DNA of 12,674 nucleotides from Armatimonadota bacterium (GCA_003695835.1 RFHN01000055.1:1-12674); one strand, 5' to 3'; counted from the stretch's first letter, positions 1-5,921 are shown. The notes: generated by a model not told the origin, from the letters alone. Numbers and translations: made by a program.

Positions 1-1
1 C

Positions 2-58
2 CTCGGGCCGCTGCCGCAGTGGCACGGCGAGGTGGACGTTCGGTCGTCGGCAGGCTAA
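2..58 (+). CDS. C-terminal end of an unidentified upstream gene (partial)
   Basis: The frame beginning at base 2 is open to a TAA at 56-58 and would encode the last 18 residues of a protein ending GEVDVRSSAG. Its third codon positions are almost all G or C, as in the real genes here, while the other two frames look less gene-like. A strong hairpin begins over this stop codon, which fits the end of a gene. The fragment is too short to assign a family. The frame starting at base 1 is also open, to a TAG at 91-93, so the choice of frame is not certain. Confidence 0.4.
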   Translation, partial: LGPLPQWHGEVDVRSSAG

Positions 59-76
59 ACCCCAAGGGTTCAGCCT
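52..76 (+). terminator. Stem-loop overlapping the upstream stop codon; terminator-like without a U-tract
   Basis: AGGCT (52-56) pairs with AGCCT (72-76), and AACCC (58-62) with GGGTT (66-70). A single A/C mismatch (57/71) separates the two stems and the loop is CAA. That makes ten base pairs around a three-base loop. The first base of the upstream TAA lies in the stem. It is followed by CCAACAATAAACC rather than a run of T, so it is not a classic intrinsic terminator. It may be a U-less terminator or an mRNA 3'-end stabiliser. It ends 17 bases before the next gene's start. Confidence 0.5.
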
Positions 77-81
77 CCAAC

Positions 82-87
82 AATAAA
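82..87 (+). promoter_or_regulatory. Weak candidate -10 element for the EAL-HDOD gene
   Basis: AATAAA matches TATAAT at the four central positions but lacks the final T. It ends six bases before the GTG start, the same spacing seen at two better leaderless candidates in this window. No -35 is recognisable. On its own the match is weak. Confidence 0.25.
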
Positions 88-93
88 CCGTAG

Positions 94-1314
94 GTGGCTT
101 CACGGAGTCTCGTCGTCGGTTTAGCGCGCCAAGCGATCTTCGATCGCCAGCTGCGCGTCTACGGCTACGAAATCCTGTACCGAACCGGCACGGGCTCCAG
201 CGTACCAACGGTGGGGAGCCGCGAGGGCGCTGAAGCCTTGGCGACGACCCTCACAACGATCGGCCTTGACAACTTGGTCGGACCGAAGCGTGCCTTTCTC
301 AACTTGGATACCGAACAACTGCTGTGCGGCTACGTGACAGCGCTGCCGCCCGAGCGCGTGGTCATTGAGGTCCTCGAAACGGTAGAGCCGACGGAAGCCG
401 TCCTGCACGCTCTCGAGGACGCCTGCGCGATGGGCTATTCGATAGCGTTGGACGATTTCGTCTACGACGACTCCAAGAAGCCACTCTTGGAACTCGCTCA
501 CTACGTCAAGCTCGACGTCCTCGGCAAACGTCCGTCAGAGATCGCTGCCGAGGTGAATCGCCTTAAGGACTACAACGTACGCCTTCTTGCCGAGAAAGTC
601 GAATCCCGCAAGCTGTTCCGTACCTGCCAGACGTTGGGTTTCGATCTGTTCCAGGGCTACTTCCACTGCCGCCCGGAATTCATCACGGCAAGAATCCACC
701 ACACGAACCGCCCTGTCGTCATGCATCTCATTGGAAAGCTCTGCGACGCCGAGGTCACCGTACGGGAGATCGAAGAGTTGGTTGCCCAGGACAGCGGCAT
801 GGCATACCGGATTCTTCGCTACGTGAGGAGCGCATTCGTCGCCGCGCCGACGAACCTCAAGAGCCTTGGAGAAGCGATCGCCTACCTCGGTTACAACACC
901 GTTCGGGCGATCGCCCTGCTCGTGCTGGCAGGAGCTACGGACGGCGCGGACCTCGCGGCGTTCGAGACAGGGCTGATCCGAGCGAAGATGTGCGCCCGCC
1001 TCGCTCAGGCAGCAGGGGCCGCGGACACCGGCGCGTACTTCTTGACCGGTCTGCTCTCCGTCCTGCCCATTCTGATGCGCCGCCCGATGAGGGAACTCGT
1101 GTCAAGTCTGCCCGTCGCGGAAGAGATAAGGGAGGCACTTGTGGGAAAGGGAAACGACCTTCGCGACGCGCTTCGGTGCACGGTTGCCTGGGAAAGGGGG
1201 ATGTGGGATACGGCTCGGTACCGCTCTTTGAGCCCGGAGCAGATACGCGACTGTTACCTCGAAGTGCTGGTCGAGTCCAAGCAATGGGAGTTCGCCGAGC
1301 CCTCGGCAGCCTGA
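94..1314 (+). CDS. EAL-HDOD domain signalling protein (YuxH type)
   Basis: Predicted 406-residue cytoplasmic regulator with an N-terminal EAL domain (about 8-195) and a C-terminal HDOD domain (about 205-395), the usual order and length for this family. The EAL half keeps most cyclic-di-GMP phosphodiesterase ligands: YEILYR with E26 and R30, N70, E92/E95, D120-D121, K139, E167/E170 and Q187 in QGYF. Loop residues differ from active enzymes (DDFV for DDFG, AEKVE for AEGVE). HDOD resembles the HD phosphohydrolase fold without its metal ligands and usually mediates signalling rather than catalysis. Whether this protein cleaves c-di-GMP cannot be decided from sequence. The GTG start directly follows an in-frame TAG, so no longer form is possible, and no Shine-Dalgarno is visible. 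It converges on the DNA glycosylase gene, with the stops abutting. A PilZ c-di-GMP receptor is encoded 3 kb away. Confidence 0.9.
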   Translation: MASRSLVVGLARQAIFDRQLRVYGYEILYRTGTGSSVPTVGSREGAEALATTLTTIGLDNLVGPKRAFLNLDTEQLLCGYVTALPPERVVIEVLETVEPTEAVLHALEDACAMGYSIALDDFVYDDSKKPLLELAHYVKLDVLGKRPSEIAAEVNRLKDYNVRLLAEKVESRKLFRTCQTLGFDLFQGYFHCRPEFITARIHHTNRPVVMHLIGKLCDAEVTVREIEELVAQDSGMAYRILRYVRSAFVAAPTNLKSLGEAIAYLGYNTVRAIALLVLAGATDGADLAAFETGLIRAKMCARLAQAAGAADTGAYFLTGLLSVLPILMRRPMRELVSSLPVAEEIREALVGKGNDLRDALRCTVAWERGMWDTARYRSLSPEQIRDCYLEVLVESKQWEFAEPSAA

Positions 1315-1887
1315 TCAAGCACGCGTGCGTCCGAGGGGTCGGCTGAGGGACCGGCTGGCAGGGTCAACAAAACGCCACAGACGATCCGTCGCCTGGGAGA
1401 TGCCGACTCGGGGGGTGGCTACGGCACGGACAAGACCCGGCCGGCCCTGCAGGGAAACACGCAAGCCGAGAGGCTCTCCGCTGAAGGAACCGTCTACTCC
1501 GAGACCGGCGCAGAGGTTGCCCGGACCGGCAAGGAGCCTGTGATCCGGGTGCCGTTCACCCCTTCGGCTACGCATGAGCGGGATCCCTTCCAACGGCTCC
1601 GCCGCACGCAGAAGGACCGCCTCGCCAACCCCTTCCTTGCCGGTAACGATGTTCAGGCACCAGTGGACGCCATAGCTGCGGTAGACGTAGACGTGCCCGC
1701 CTCCAAGGAACATGGGGGCGTTGCGCCTCGTCGGACCTTTGTAGGAATGACTTGCGGGATCCTCTTCCAGATACGCCTCCACCTCGACAATACGGGCCGC
1801 GCACCCGTTGACGCGGACCACCATCCCCAACAGGGCGGGTGCGGCAACCAGGGCGCCTTGCCGAAGAACCTTCTCGATCTCGCTCAT
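1315..1887 (-). CDS. 3-methyladenine DNA glycosylase (AAG/MPG family)
   Basis: A 190-residue base-excision repair enzyme that would remove alkylated purines such as 3-methyladenine and hypoxanthine from DNA. The family signature is clear: VEVEAYL with the catalytic glutamate E37 and base-stacking Y39, then DPASHS with H47, GPTRRNAPMF (51-60), HVYVYRSYG (65-73), N79 and LLRAAEP with R94. Length is normal for bacterial members. The open frame runs on upstream over the sigma gene, but the family fold begins right after the ATG at 1885-1887, so this start is chosen. No Shine-Dalgarno precedes it; a -10-like TACGAT lies exactly six bases upstream. The gene is single, divergent from the sigma operon (78-base gap) and convergent with the EAL-HDOD gene. 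Confidence 0.93.
   Translation of the reverse strand: MSEIEKVLRQGALVAAPALLGMVVRVNGCAARIVEVEAYLEEDPASHSYKGPTRRNAPMFLGGGHVYVYRSYGVHWCLNIVTGKEGVGEAVLLRAAEPLEGIPLMRSRRGERHPDHRLLAGPGNLCAGLGVDGSFSGEPLGLRVSLQGRPGLVRAVATPRVGISQATDRLWRFVDPASRSLSRPLGRTRA
1319..1328. repeat. 10-bp perfect palindrome inside the glycosylase 3' end
   Basis: GCACGCGTGC is a perfect inverted repeat one base inside the stop codon of the glycosylase and four bases past the stop of the EAL-HDOD gene. It has no loop and no T-tract, and it also encodes protein, so it may be chance. Confidence 0.3.
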
Positions 1888-1893
1888 GGTGGT

Positions 1894-1899
1894 ATCGTA
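1894..1899 (-). promoter_or_regulatory. -10 element (TACGAT) giving a leaderless glycosylase transcript
   Basis: On the minus strand TACGAT is followed by ACCACC and then the ATG. With the usual distance of about seven bases from the end of the -10 to the first transcribed base, transcription would begin at the A of the start codon. No convincing -35 is seen at 16-18 bases, and no Shine-Dalgarno is present. Confidence 0.5.
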
Positions 1900-1933
1900 G
1901 GGGTAACAAGGCCGATTATGCCTTTCCCGGCGG

Positions 1934-1959
1934 TGTAACCGAAGAGCCGTTCGAGCGTC
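1934..1959 (+). promoter_or_regulatory. ECF-type promoter (TGTAAC-N16-CGTC) for the sigma operon
   Basis: TGTAAC (1934-1939) and CGTC (1956-1959) are separated by 16 bases. This matches the bipartite AAC plus CG(T/A) pattern recognised by many ECF sigma factors, such as Bacillus SigW/SigX/SigM-type promoters. The expected start of transcription falls about six or seven bases after CGTC, at or next to the ATG at 1966. Position directly before an ECF sigma gene implies autoregulation. This is inference from motif and context. Confidence 0.55.
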
Positions 1960-1965
1960 AAGAGT

Positions 1966-2628
1966 ATGGGTAAACGCGAGGAGACCCCTGAAGAGATGGA
2001 TGCAGCAATCCCGAAGCAGGACGCTATGGGCGCGACCACGGACGAGGCATTGATTCAAGCCGTCCGAGAGGGCGACTTTCAAGCGTACGAGGTGCTTTAT
2101 GAGCGCCACCGCCTTGCCGTTTACCGGTTTATCTACCAGATGGTGCAAAGGCAGGAAGAAGCCGAAGATATCACCCAGGAAGCGTTCGTCCGAGCGTTTA
2201 CGAATCTGCATAAGTTCCAAGCCAAGGCGCGCTTTTCCACATGGATTACTCGGATCGCTTTGAACCTGTGCACGGACCGGATCCGGATGAGCCAGCGGCG
2301 AAGCAACTTGGAACAGAAGGAAGCGCAGGGCGGCCTCGAGTGGATGACGATGGCAAACGCCGCACCAAGCCCGGTCGAAAAGATCGAACAGGAGCGACGG
2401 GCGAAAATCGTCCGCGATGCGATTGCTCAGCTCCCGGAACACCACCGTACGGCGATCGTAATGAGAGATTTGGAAGGGAAGGACTACGAGGAGATCGGTG
2501 AGGTCTTCGGGTGCTCGAACGGCGGAGCAAAGTTGAGAGTGCTTCGTGCGCGTCGCGCGCTCCGGAAGATCCTGGAGCCACTCTTGGAAGAGGGCATGGC
2601 GAATGAGGTCTCGAACGATGAAGCGTAA
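1966..2628 (+). CDS. ECF (RpoE-like) RNA polymerase sigma factor
   Basis: A 220-residue group 4 sigma factor that would direct RNA polymerase to stress or envelope-response promoters. Sigma region 2 spans about 43-109, with EEAEDITQEAF (64-74) for core binding and FSTWITRIALN (90-100) for -10 recognition. Region 4 spans about 149-201, with the helix-turn-helix DYEEIGEVFGCSNGG and LRVLRARRAL. There is no region 1.1 or 3 domain. About 40 residues precede region 2, longer than usual. A second ATG at 1996 has GAGGAG upstream (1978-1983) and is a possible alternative start, but the ATG at 1966 sits exactly where an ECF-type promoter would begin transcription. The gene overlaps the anti-sigma gene by 11 bases, so the two are translationally coupled. 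Identity as a sigma factor is secure; its stimulus is unknown. Confidence 0.95.
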   Translation: MGKREETPEEMDAAIPKQDAMGATTDEALIQAVREGDFQAYEVLYERHRLAVYRFIYQMVQRQEEAEDITQEAFVRAFTNLHKFQAKARFSTWITRIALNLCTDRIRMSQRRSNLEQKEAQGGLEWMTMANAAPSPVEKIEQERRAKIVRDAIAQLPEHHRTAIVMRDLEGKDYEEIGEVFGCSNGGAKLRVLRARRALRKILEPLLEEGMANEVSNDEA

Positions 2629-3301
2629 ACTGGAAGAACAGATCATTGCCCTCGCCTACGGCGAATTGGAAGGCGCCGAGGCAGAGTCGTTGCTGGAGCA
2701 GATCTCCCAGGACCCCGAACTGCGCCGGGAGTATGAGGCTTACCGAAAGCAAGCGGAACTCTTGAACGCGGTCCCGCCGCCTCCAGCGCCTTCTTTCTCT
2801 TCGGAACGTCTCCGCGACGCGGTGTTCCAGCAGACGATTCGAAAACAGCGGGCGCTTCCCGCTCTCGGCGTCATTGGCGCGGTTGCCGCGGGACTGCTGA
2901 CTCTCGTCGTAGTCCAGCAAATCGCAACGTCCACACGGTCAGCCCCTATCGCGGACGAGACGCCCGTTGTAGCCCTTCAAGATCTGCCTGCTCCGCACGA
3001 ATGGGTTCCGTCGCTGATCGAGGACATCCAAGGGAGCGTGGGATCAGGCACGGCAGAGCCGACGGTGAAAGTAGATGTCGCGCCTCCAGTGGCCAAGCAA
3101 CCCGCTCCCGCGCAGCGCGCCAACAAGAAGAGAACGCCTGCCGCGCCGACGCGGAGCGCCCCTTCGAACGAAAGCGCTGCCGCGCCGGACAGCCTCAATG
3201 AGCCGAGTCCCCCCGCGGAGGACGAGACGGTCGTGATTTTGGAAGACGGCGGCAAAGCGATCGAGATGGAGGGCACCGAGGGTGTTGCTTTCGGCGGCTA
3301 A
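2618..3301 (+). CDS. Single-pass membrane anti-sigma factor
   Basis: A 227-residue protein inferred to hold the preceding ECF sigma at the membrane. The N-terminal cytoplasmic part (1-78) contains a helical stretch, LAYGELEGAEAESLLEQI (11-29 region), like the N-terminus of many anti-sigma domains. One membrane helix lies at about 79-102 (LGVIGAVAAGLLTLVVV). A 125-residue outer segment follows, rich in Pro, Ala, Lys and acidic residues and probably disordered. The HxxxCxxC zinc motif of ZAS anti-sigmas is absent; in fact no Cys occurs. The ATG at 2618 overlaps the sigma stop and has GAGG (2604-2607) as ribosome site, so the longer open frame from 2546 is rejected. The function rests mainly on position and topology. 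It overlaps the DegS-like gene by 20 bases. Confidence 0.8.
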   Translation: MKRKLEEQIIALAYGELEGAEAESLLEQISQDPELRREYEAYRKQAELLNAVPPPPAPSFSSERLRDAVFQQTIRKQRALPALGVIGAVAAGLLTLVVVQQIATSTRSAPIADETPVVALQDLPAPHEWVPSLIEDIQGSVGSGTAEPTVKVDVAPPVAKQPAPAQRANKKRTPAAPTRSAPSNESAAAPDSLNEPSPPAEDETVVILEDGGKAIEMEGTEGVAFGG

Positions 3302-4241
3302 GATCGCCTTGGTCCTTGTCTCCGTTTCCGTGAGCGGACAGGATGGACTTGCACCTCCGCTCAGTCCAGCTCTGGCACAGCACGCCCAGCAGCGAACGCT
3401 CGTGCTGCGCGCCGGGGAAGAGGTCGTTGGCGAAGCCGTGCTGATTGACAGCAACGGTTCGGCTCTGACGACCCTGGAAGCGGCGAAAAGAGTTGCAAGC
3501 GGTGCGGTCGTGGGAGAGAACGCCTCGATTTCCGTGGCGTACACGGTACGTCGAACGGACCCGGTGAGCGGGCTGGCACTTCTCGCTCCAGCACAGGCCG
3601 TTCAAGGGGCTCCGTACGCGGCCCTTGCAAGCTCGGCGACTCAAGGCATCGGTCTCGCCGTCGTGCCAGAAGGGGCTGTTCGGGTCGGTATCACTCGCGT
3701 AAACCTTCCCGGTGCGGTCGGGCCGAACCGCGTGTACTCGCCGCTGACAGAAGTGCGGTTCGAGGCGCGAAGCTCGAACATCAACGGCGCTCCGGTTTTT
3801 GATGCAAACGGTCTGTTGGTGGGAATTCTTTCGTCGGCCCTCGAGAGTCCGAATCCCGCGGCGACGGAGATCGGTCCCGCCCCGCCAGTGGTTGCGTTCT
3901 CGGTTGGGACCAAGACGCTCGCCCGAGCGGTAGCGACGCTCCAGGACCGCAATAACCTCTCTCACCATCCGTATATCGGCGTACGGTACGGTGACTCGAC
4001 GCAGGGCGTCGTCATTCTCTCCGTCTCTGCGCCCAGCCCAGCGAGCGCGGTAGGCCTGAAGGAAGGAGAGCTGATTCGGCGAGCCGGTCAACGGGTCGTG
4101 GACAGCGCGCTGGACGTCGCGGAGTACCTGTATTCTCTCGAGCCGGGCGAAATGGCGGTTTTCTCCGTGGAGTCAAGGGGTATTCAGCGGACGGTCATCG
4201 TTCCGGTCGGGCGATATCCGGCTGCAGGCCAGGCTCTTTAG
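3282..4241 (+). CDS. DegS/HtrA-like envelope protein with PDZ domain and no catalytic triad
   Basis: A 319-residue predicted envelope protein. Residues 1-19 form a signal peptide or membrane anchor (AAKIALVLVSVSVSG). A trypsin-like fold spans about 38-215 and one PDZ domain about 229-312 (YIGVRYGD, then ASAVGLKEGELIRRAGQ). This is the layout of DegS, the membrane protease that senses envelope stress for RpoE. By motif alignment all three catalytic positions are changed: the His of NNHVV is E66, the Asp of TDLAVL is G97, and the Ser of GNSGGP is N168 in NINGAPV. It therefore cannot be a serine protease. The GTG start is supported by GGAGGG (3268-3273) eight bases upstream, and a following TTG is possible. 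It is third in the sigma/anti-sigma operon, overlapping the anti-sigma gene by 20 bases, so it probably binds a ligand or the anti-sigma tail. Confidence 0.85.
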   Translation: MLLSAAKIALVLVSVSVSGQDGLAPPLSPALAQHAQQRTLVLRAGEEVVGEAVLIDSNGSALTTLEAAKRVASGAVVGENASISVAYTVRRTDPVSGLALLAPAQAVQGAPYAALASSATQGIGLAVVPEGAVRVGITRVNLPGAVGPNRVYSPLTEVRFEARSSNINGAPVFDANGLLVGILSSALESPNPAATEIGPAPPVVAFSVGTKTLARAVATLQDRNNLSHHPYIGVRYGDSTQGVVILSVSAPSPASAVGLKEGELIRRAGQRVVDSALDVAEYLYSLEPGEMAVFSVESRGIQRTVIVPVGRYPAAGQAL

Positions 4242-4259
4242 GCGGGCACCTTCTGCGCC

Positions 4260-4265
4260 GATAAT
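4260..4265 (+). promoter_or_regulatory. -10 element (GATAAT) for the PilZ gene
   Basis: GATAAT matches five of six consensus bases. A weak -35, TTTAGG, lies 17 bases upstream and overlaps the stop of the previous gene. Transcription would start near 4272, leaving about four untranslated bases before the ATG at 4276. The 34-base gap between the genes holds nothing else except ATGTAG at 4269-4274. Confidence 0.5.
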
Positions 4266-4275
4266 CCCATGTAGG

Positions 4276-5049
4276 ATGAGCGCGGATCTGCCCTTCCAGC
4301 CGGAACAGGAGTTAGAGGTGGCGATGGCCGGCACCGAGGAACTCGAGTCTTTTACGGCGAAGGTCCTTGAGGTCGGCAACGGTAGCCTCAAGATGCACGG
4401 CCCCCGCGAGATGCTGAACCTCGCGGTAGGGACCACGCTCATGGTCAAGGGTCCAGGCGAGCAGGCCCAGGTGTACTGGGGCAAGATTGACGAGATGCGG
4501 CCGTCTGGCGATGGAGTGGATTTCGCGGTAGCCGGCGTGCGCTGCGAGGACGAAGAGAGCCGACGCGCTCCGCGCAAGGACGCCAATTTTGGCGTCGTCG
4601 TGTCGTACGTGCTCGTGGACGACGACGGCTCAAAGACGACCCGCAGGAGTCTCGGCAGGGTCATCAATATCAGCCGTACAGGAGCTCGAGTTCGGGCGCG
4701 CGCGCCCCTGGCCCAGGGGATCCTGGTGCACATGCAGATTGACATGAACGCCGAGGAACCCGTTGTCGCAGTCGGGCAGGTCGTACGTGTCGTACCAGGC
4801 TCGGAGTATGAAGGCGGAGGCTTTGACGTCGGCGTTACCTTCGCCAGGCTGTTGCAGGGTATTCACATCTTGACCGAGTTCTTGGCGGACGTAGAAGGTG
4901 GGGCCGCACCCGTAGATTCGGAGGGCGGCTCGGATGAAGCGGAAGCCTCGGCGGCGTCTGAGCAGCCAGCCGCGGGGGAGGAGCCGGATCAGCCTGACAC
5001 CCCAGACACCCCAGACACCCCAGACACAGAAGAAGAGGCTGCTGCCTAA
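4276..5049 (+). CDS. PilZ-domain protein, probable cyclic-di-GMP receptor
   Basis: A 257-residue cytoplasmic protein resembling YcgR-type flagellar brake or PilZ adaptor proteins. An N-terminal beta-rich domain (about 8-88) is followed by a PilZ domain (about 93-206). The PilZ domain carries the two ligand motifs: RRAPR (R96 and R100 of RxxxR) and NISRTG (N131, S133, G136 of D/NxSxxG), so binding of c-di-GMP is likely. The tail (207-257) is acidic and low in complexity and contains a PDT repeat at 240-251. An in-frame TAG lies immediately upstream, so ATG 4276 is the first possible start; TAGG just before it is too close to be a good ribosome site. The stop overlaps that of the aldolase gene on the other strand by four bases. 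The output target is unknown. Confidence 0.88.
   Translation: MSADLPFQPEQELEVAMAGTEELESFTAKVLEVGNGSLKMHGPREMLNLAVGTTLMVKGPGEQAQVYWGKIDEMRPSGDGVDFAVAGVRCEDEESRRAPRKDANFGVVVSYVLVDDDGSKTTRRSLGRVINISRTGARVRARAPLAQGILVHMQIDMNAEEPVVAVGQVVRVVPGSEYEGGGFDVGVTFARLLQGIHILTEFLADVEGGAAPVDSEGGSDEAEASAASEQPAAGEEPDQPDTPDTPDTPDTEEEAAA
4993..5028 (+). repeat. Four tandem 9-bp units encoding Pro-Asp-Thr
   Basis: Units are CCTGACACC, CCAGACACC, CCAGACACC and CCAGACACA, giving PDT four times near the C-terminus of the PilZ protein. The near-identity at DNA level, including third bases, suggests recent slippage. Changes in copy number would keep the frame. Confidence 0.9.
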
Positions 5050-5921
5050 GCCGAGAGGGACGGACGCGCCTCGAAGGAACTCAGGAAATCCCGCACGGCT
5101 GACTGTTGCGTCTCGTTGAGTGGCTCCAGGGGAGGGCGGAGGTAACCGCCCGGCAGTCCCAGCTCGCTCAAGACGAACTTGTGCACGGCAGGCGCCGGAT
5201 GAGCTTTTAGGCCCGCGCACGCCTCGTCAATCAACCTCTGGAGGGCAGGGTTCTGCTCGCGAACTTGCCGAGCGACCAGGTGAGGCAGACTGTTGGCGAG
5301 GCCGCTGATTGTGCCGTTCCCTCCGTCCTGAAGGCTCTTCAGCAGCAACGTTTCATCCCCTACGAGCGCAAGTTTGCCCGGCAGACGTCTCCGGTACTCG
5401 AGAAACCGGTCATAGTCTCCGCTACTGTCCTTCACTCCCATCAGGTTCTCGTGCTCGCTTGCGAGGTCGGCGAGGATTTCCGGGGACAGGTCCACGCCCG
5501 TGATCGGGTGGTTGTACGCGATGACCGGAAGGGGCGATTCGCGCAGAAGCGCGTCGAAGAAGGCGCGAATGCCCCGCGCGCTCGCATTTCGGAAGTAGAA
5601 GGGAGGCAGGGCCAAGAGGGCGTCGCAGCCAGCCTCGTACGCGCGACGCGCCAGCCACGTCGCTTCCTTGATCGAGCATGTGCCCAAACCCGCGATGACC
5701 TTCAGGCTTCCACGAACGCTGCAGGCGAGGGCGCAGAGGTCGCGCTTCTCCGGTCCAGTCAAGCTTGGGCCTTCGCCGTTCGTGCCCGCAACGACGATCC
5801 CATCCATTCCGTTCGCCTCATGCCAGGCGATCAGTCGGGCAAACGCAGCCTCGTCAACCTCTCCCTGTTCGTCAAACGGAGTTACGAGGGCTACGCACGC
5901 GATCGGGCTGCCCTCGATCAC
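5046..5921 (-). CDS. DapA-family pyruvate-dependent aldolase/synthase
   Basis: A 291-residue class I aldolase of the dihydrodipicolinate synthase/N-acetylneuraminate lyase superfamily, forming a Schiff base with pyruvate. GTNGEGPSL (46-54) is the substrate loop, Y136 in YNHP the catalytic tyrosine, and K164 in GVKDSSGD the Schiff-base lysine. True DapA usually reads GTTGE, YNVPSRTG and GIKEATG. Here the second Thr is Asn, and the Arg that binds aspartate semialdehyde is missing (YNHPITG, one residue shorter). KDSSGD resembles 4-hydroxy-2-oxoglutarate or sugar-acid aldolases. I therefore do not call it dapA, despite the LL-DAP aminotransferase nearby. The GTG start is supported by AAGGA nine bases upstream. 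A weak -10 (AATACT, minus strand 5957-5952) lies in the 72-base gap shared with the divergent methyltransferase gene. Confidence 0.85.
   Translation of the reverse strand: MIEGSPIACVALVTPFDEQGEVDEAAFARLIAWHEANGMDGIVVAGTNGEGPSLTGPEKRDLCALACSVRGSLKVIAGLGTCSIKEATWLARRAYEAGCDALLALPPFYFRNASARGIRAFFDALLRESPLPVIAYNHPITGVDLSPEILADLASEHENLMGVKDSSGDYDRFLEYRRRLPGKLALVGDETLLLKSLQDGGNGTISGLANSLPHLVARQVREQNPALQRLIDEACAGLKAHPAPAVHKFVLSELGLPGGYLRPPLEPLNETQQSAVRDFLSSFEARPSLSA

Noticed and set aside
1888..2646. Upstream extension of the glycosylase frame to 443 residues on the minus strand
   Set aside because: The extra 253 residues are antisense to the sigma gene, show no domain, and the family fold begins right after the ATG at 1887.
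3195..4091. A 298-residue open frame antisense to the DegS-like gene
   Set aside because: It is rich in Arg, Ser and His as expected from reverse reading of a GC-rich gene, with no recognisable domain and no independent start signals.
4993..5028. Repeat considered as a CRISPR fragment
   Set aside because: The units are 9 bp, contiguous, without spacers and in frame within a gene, so this is a coding tandem repeat.
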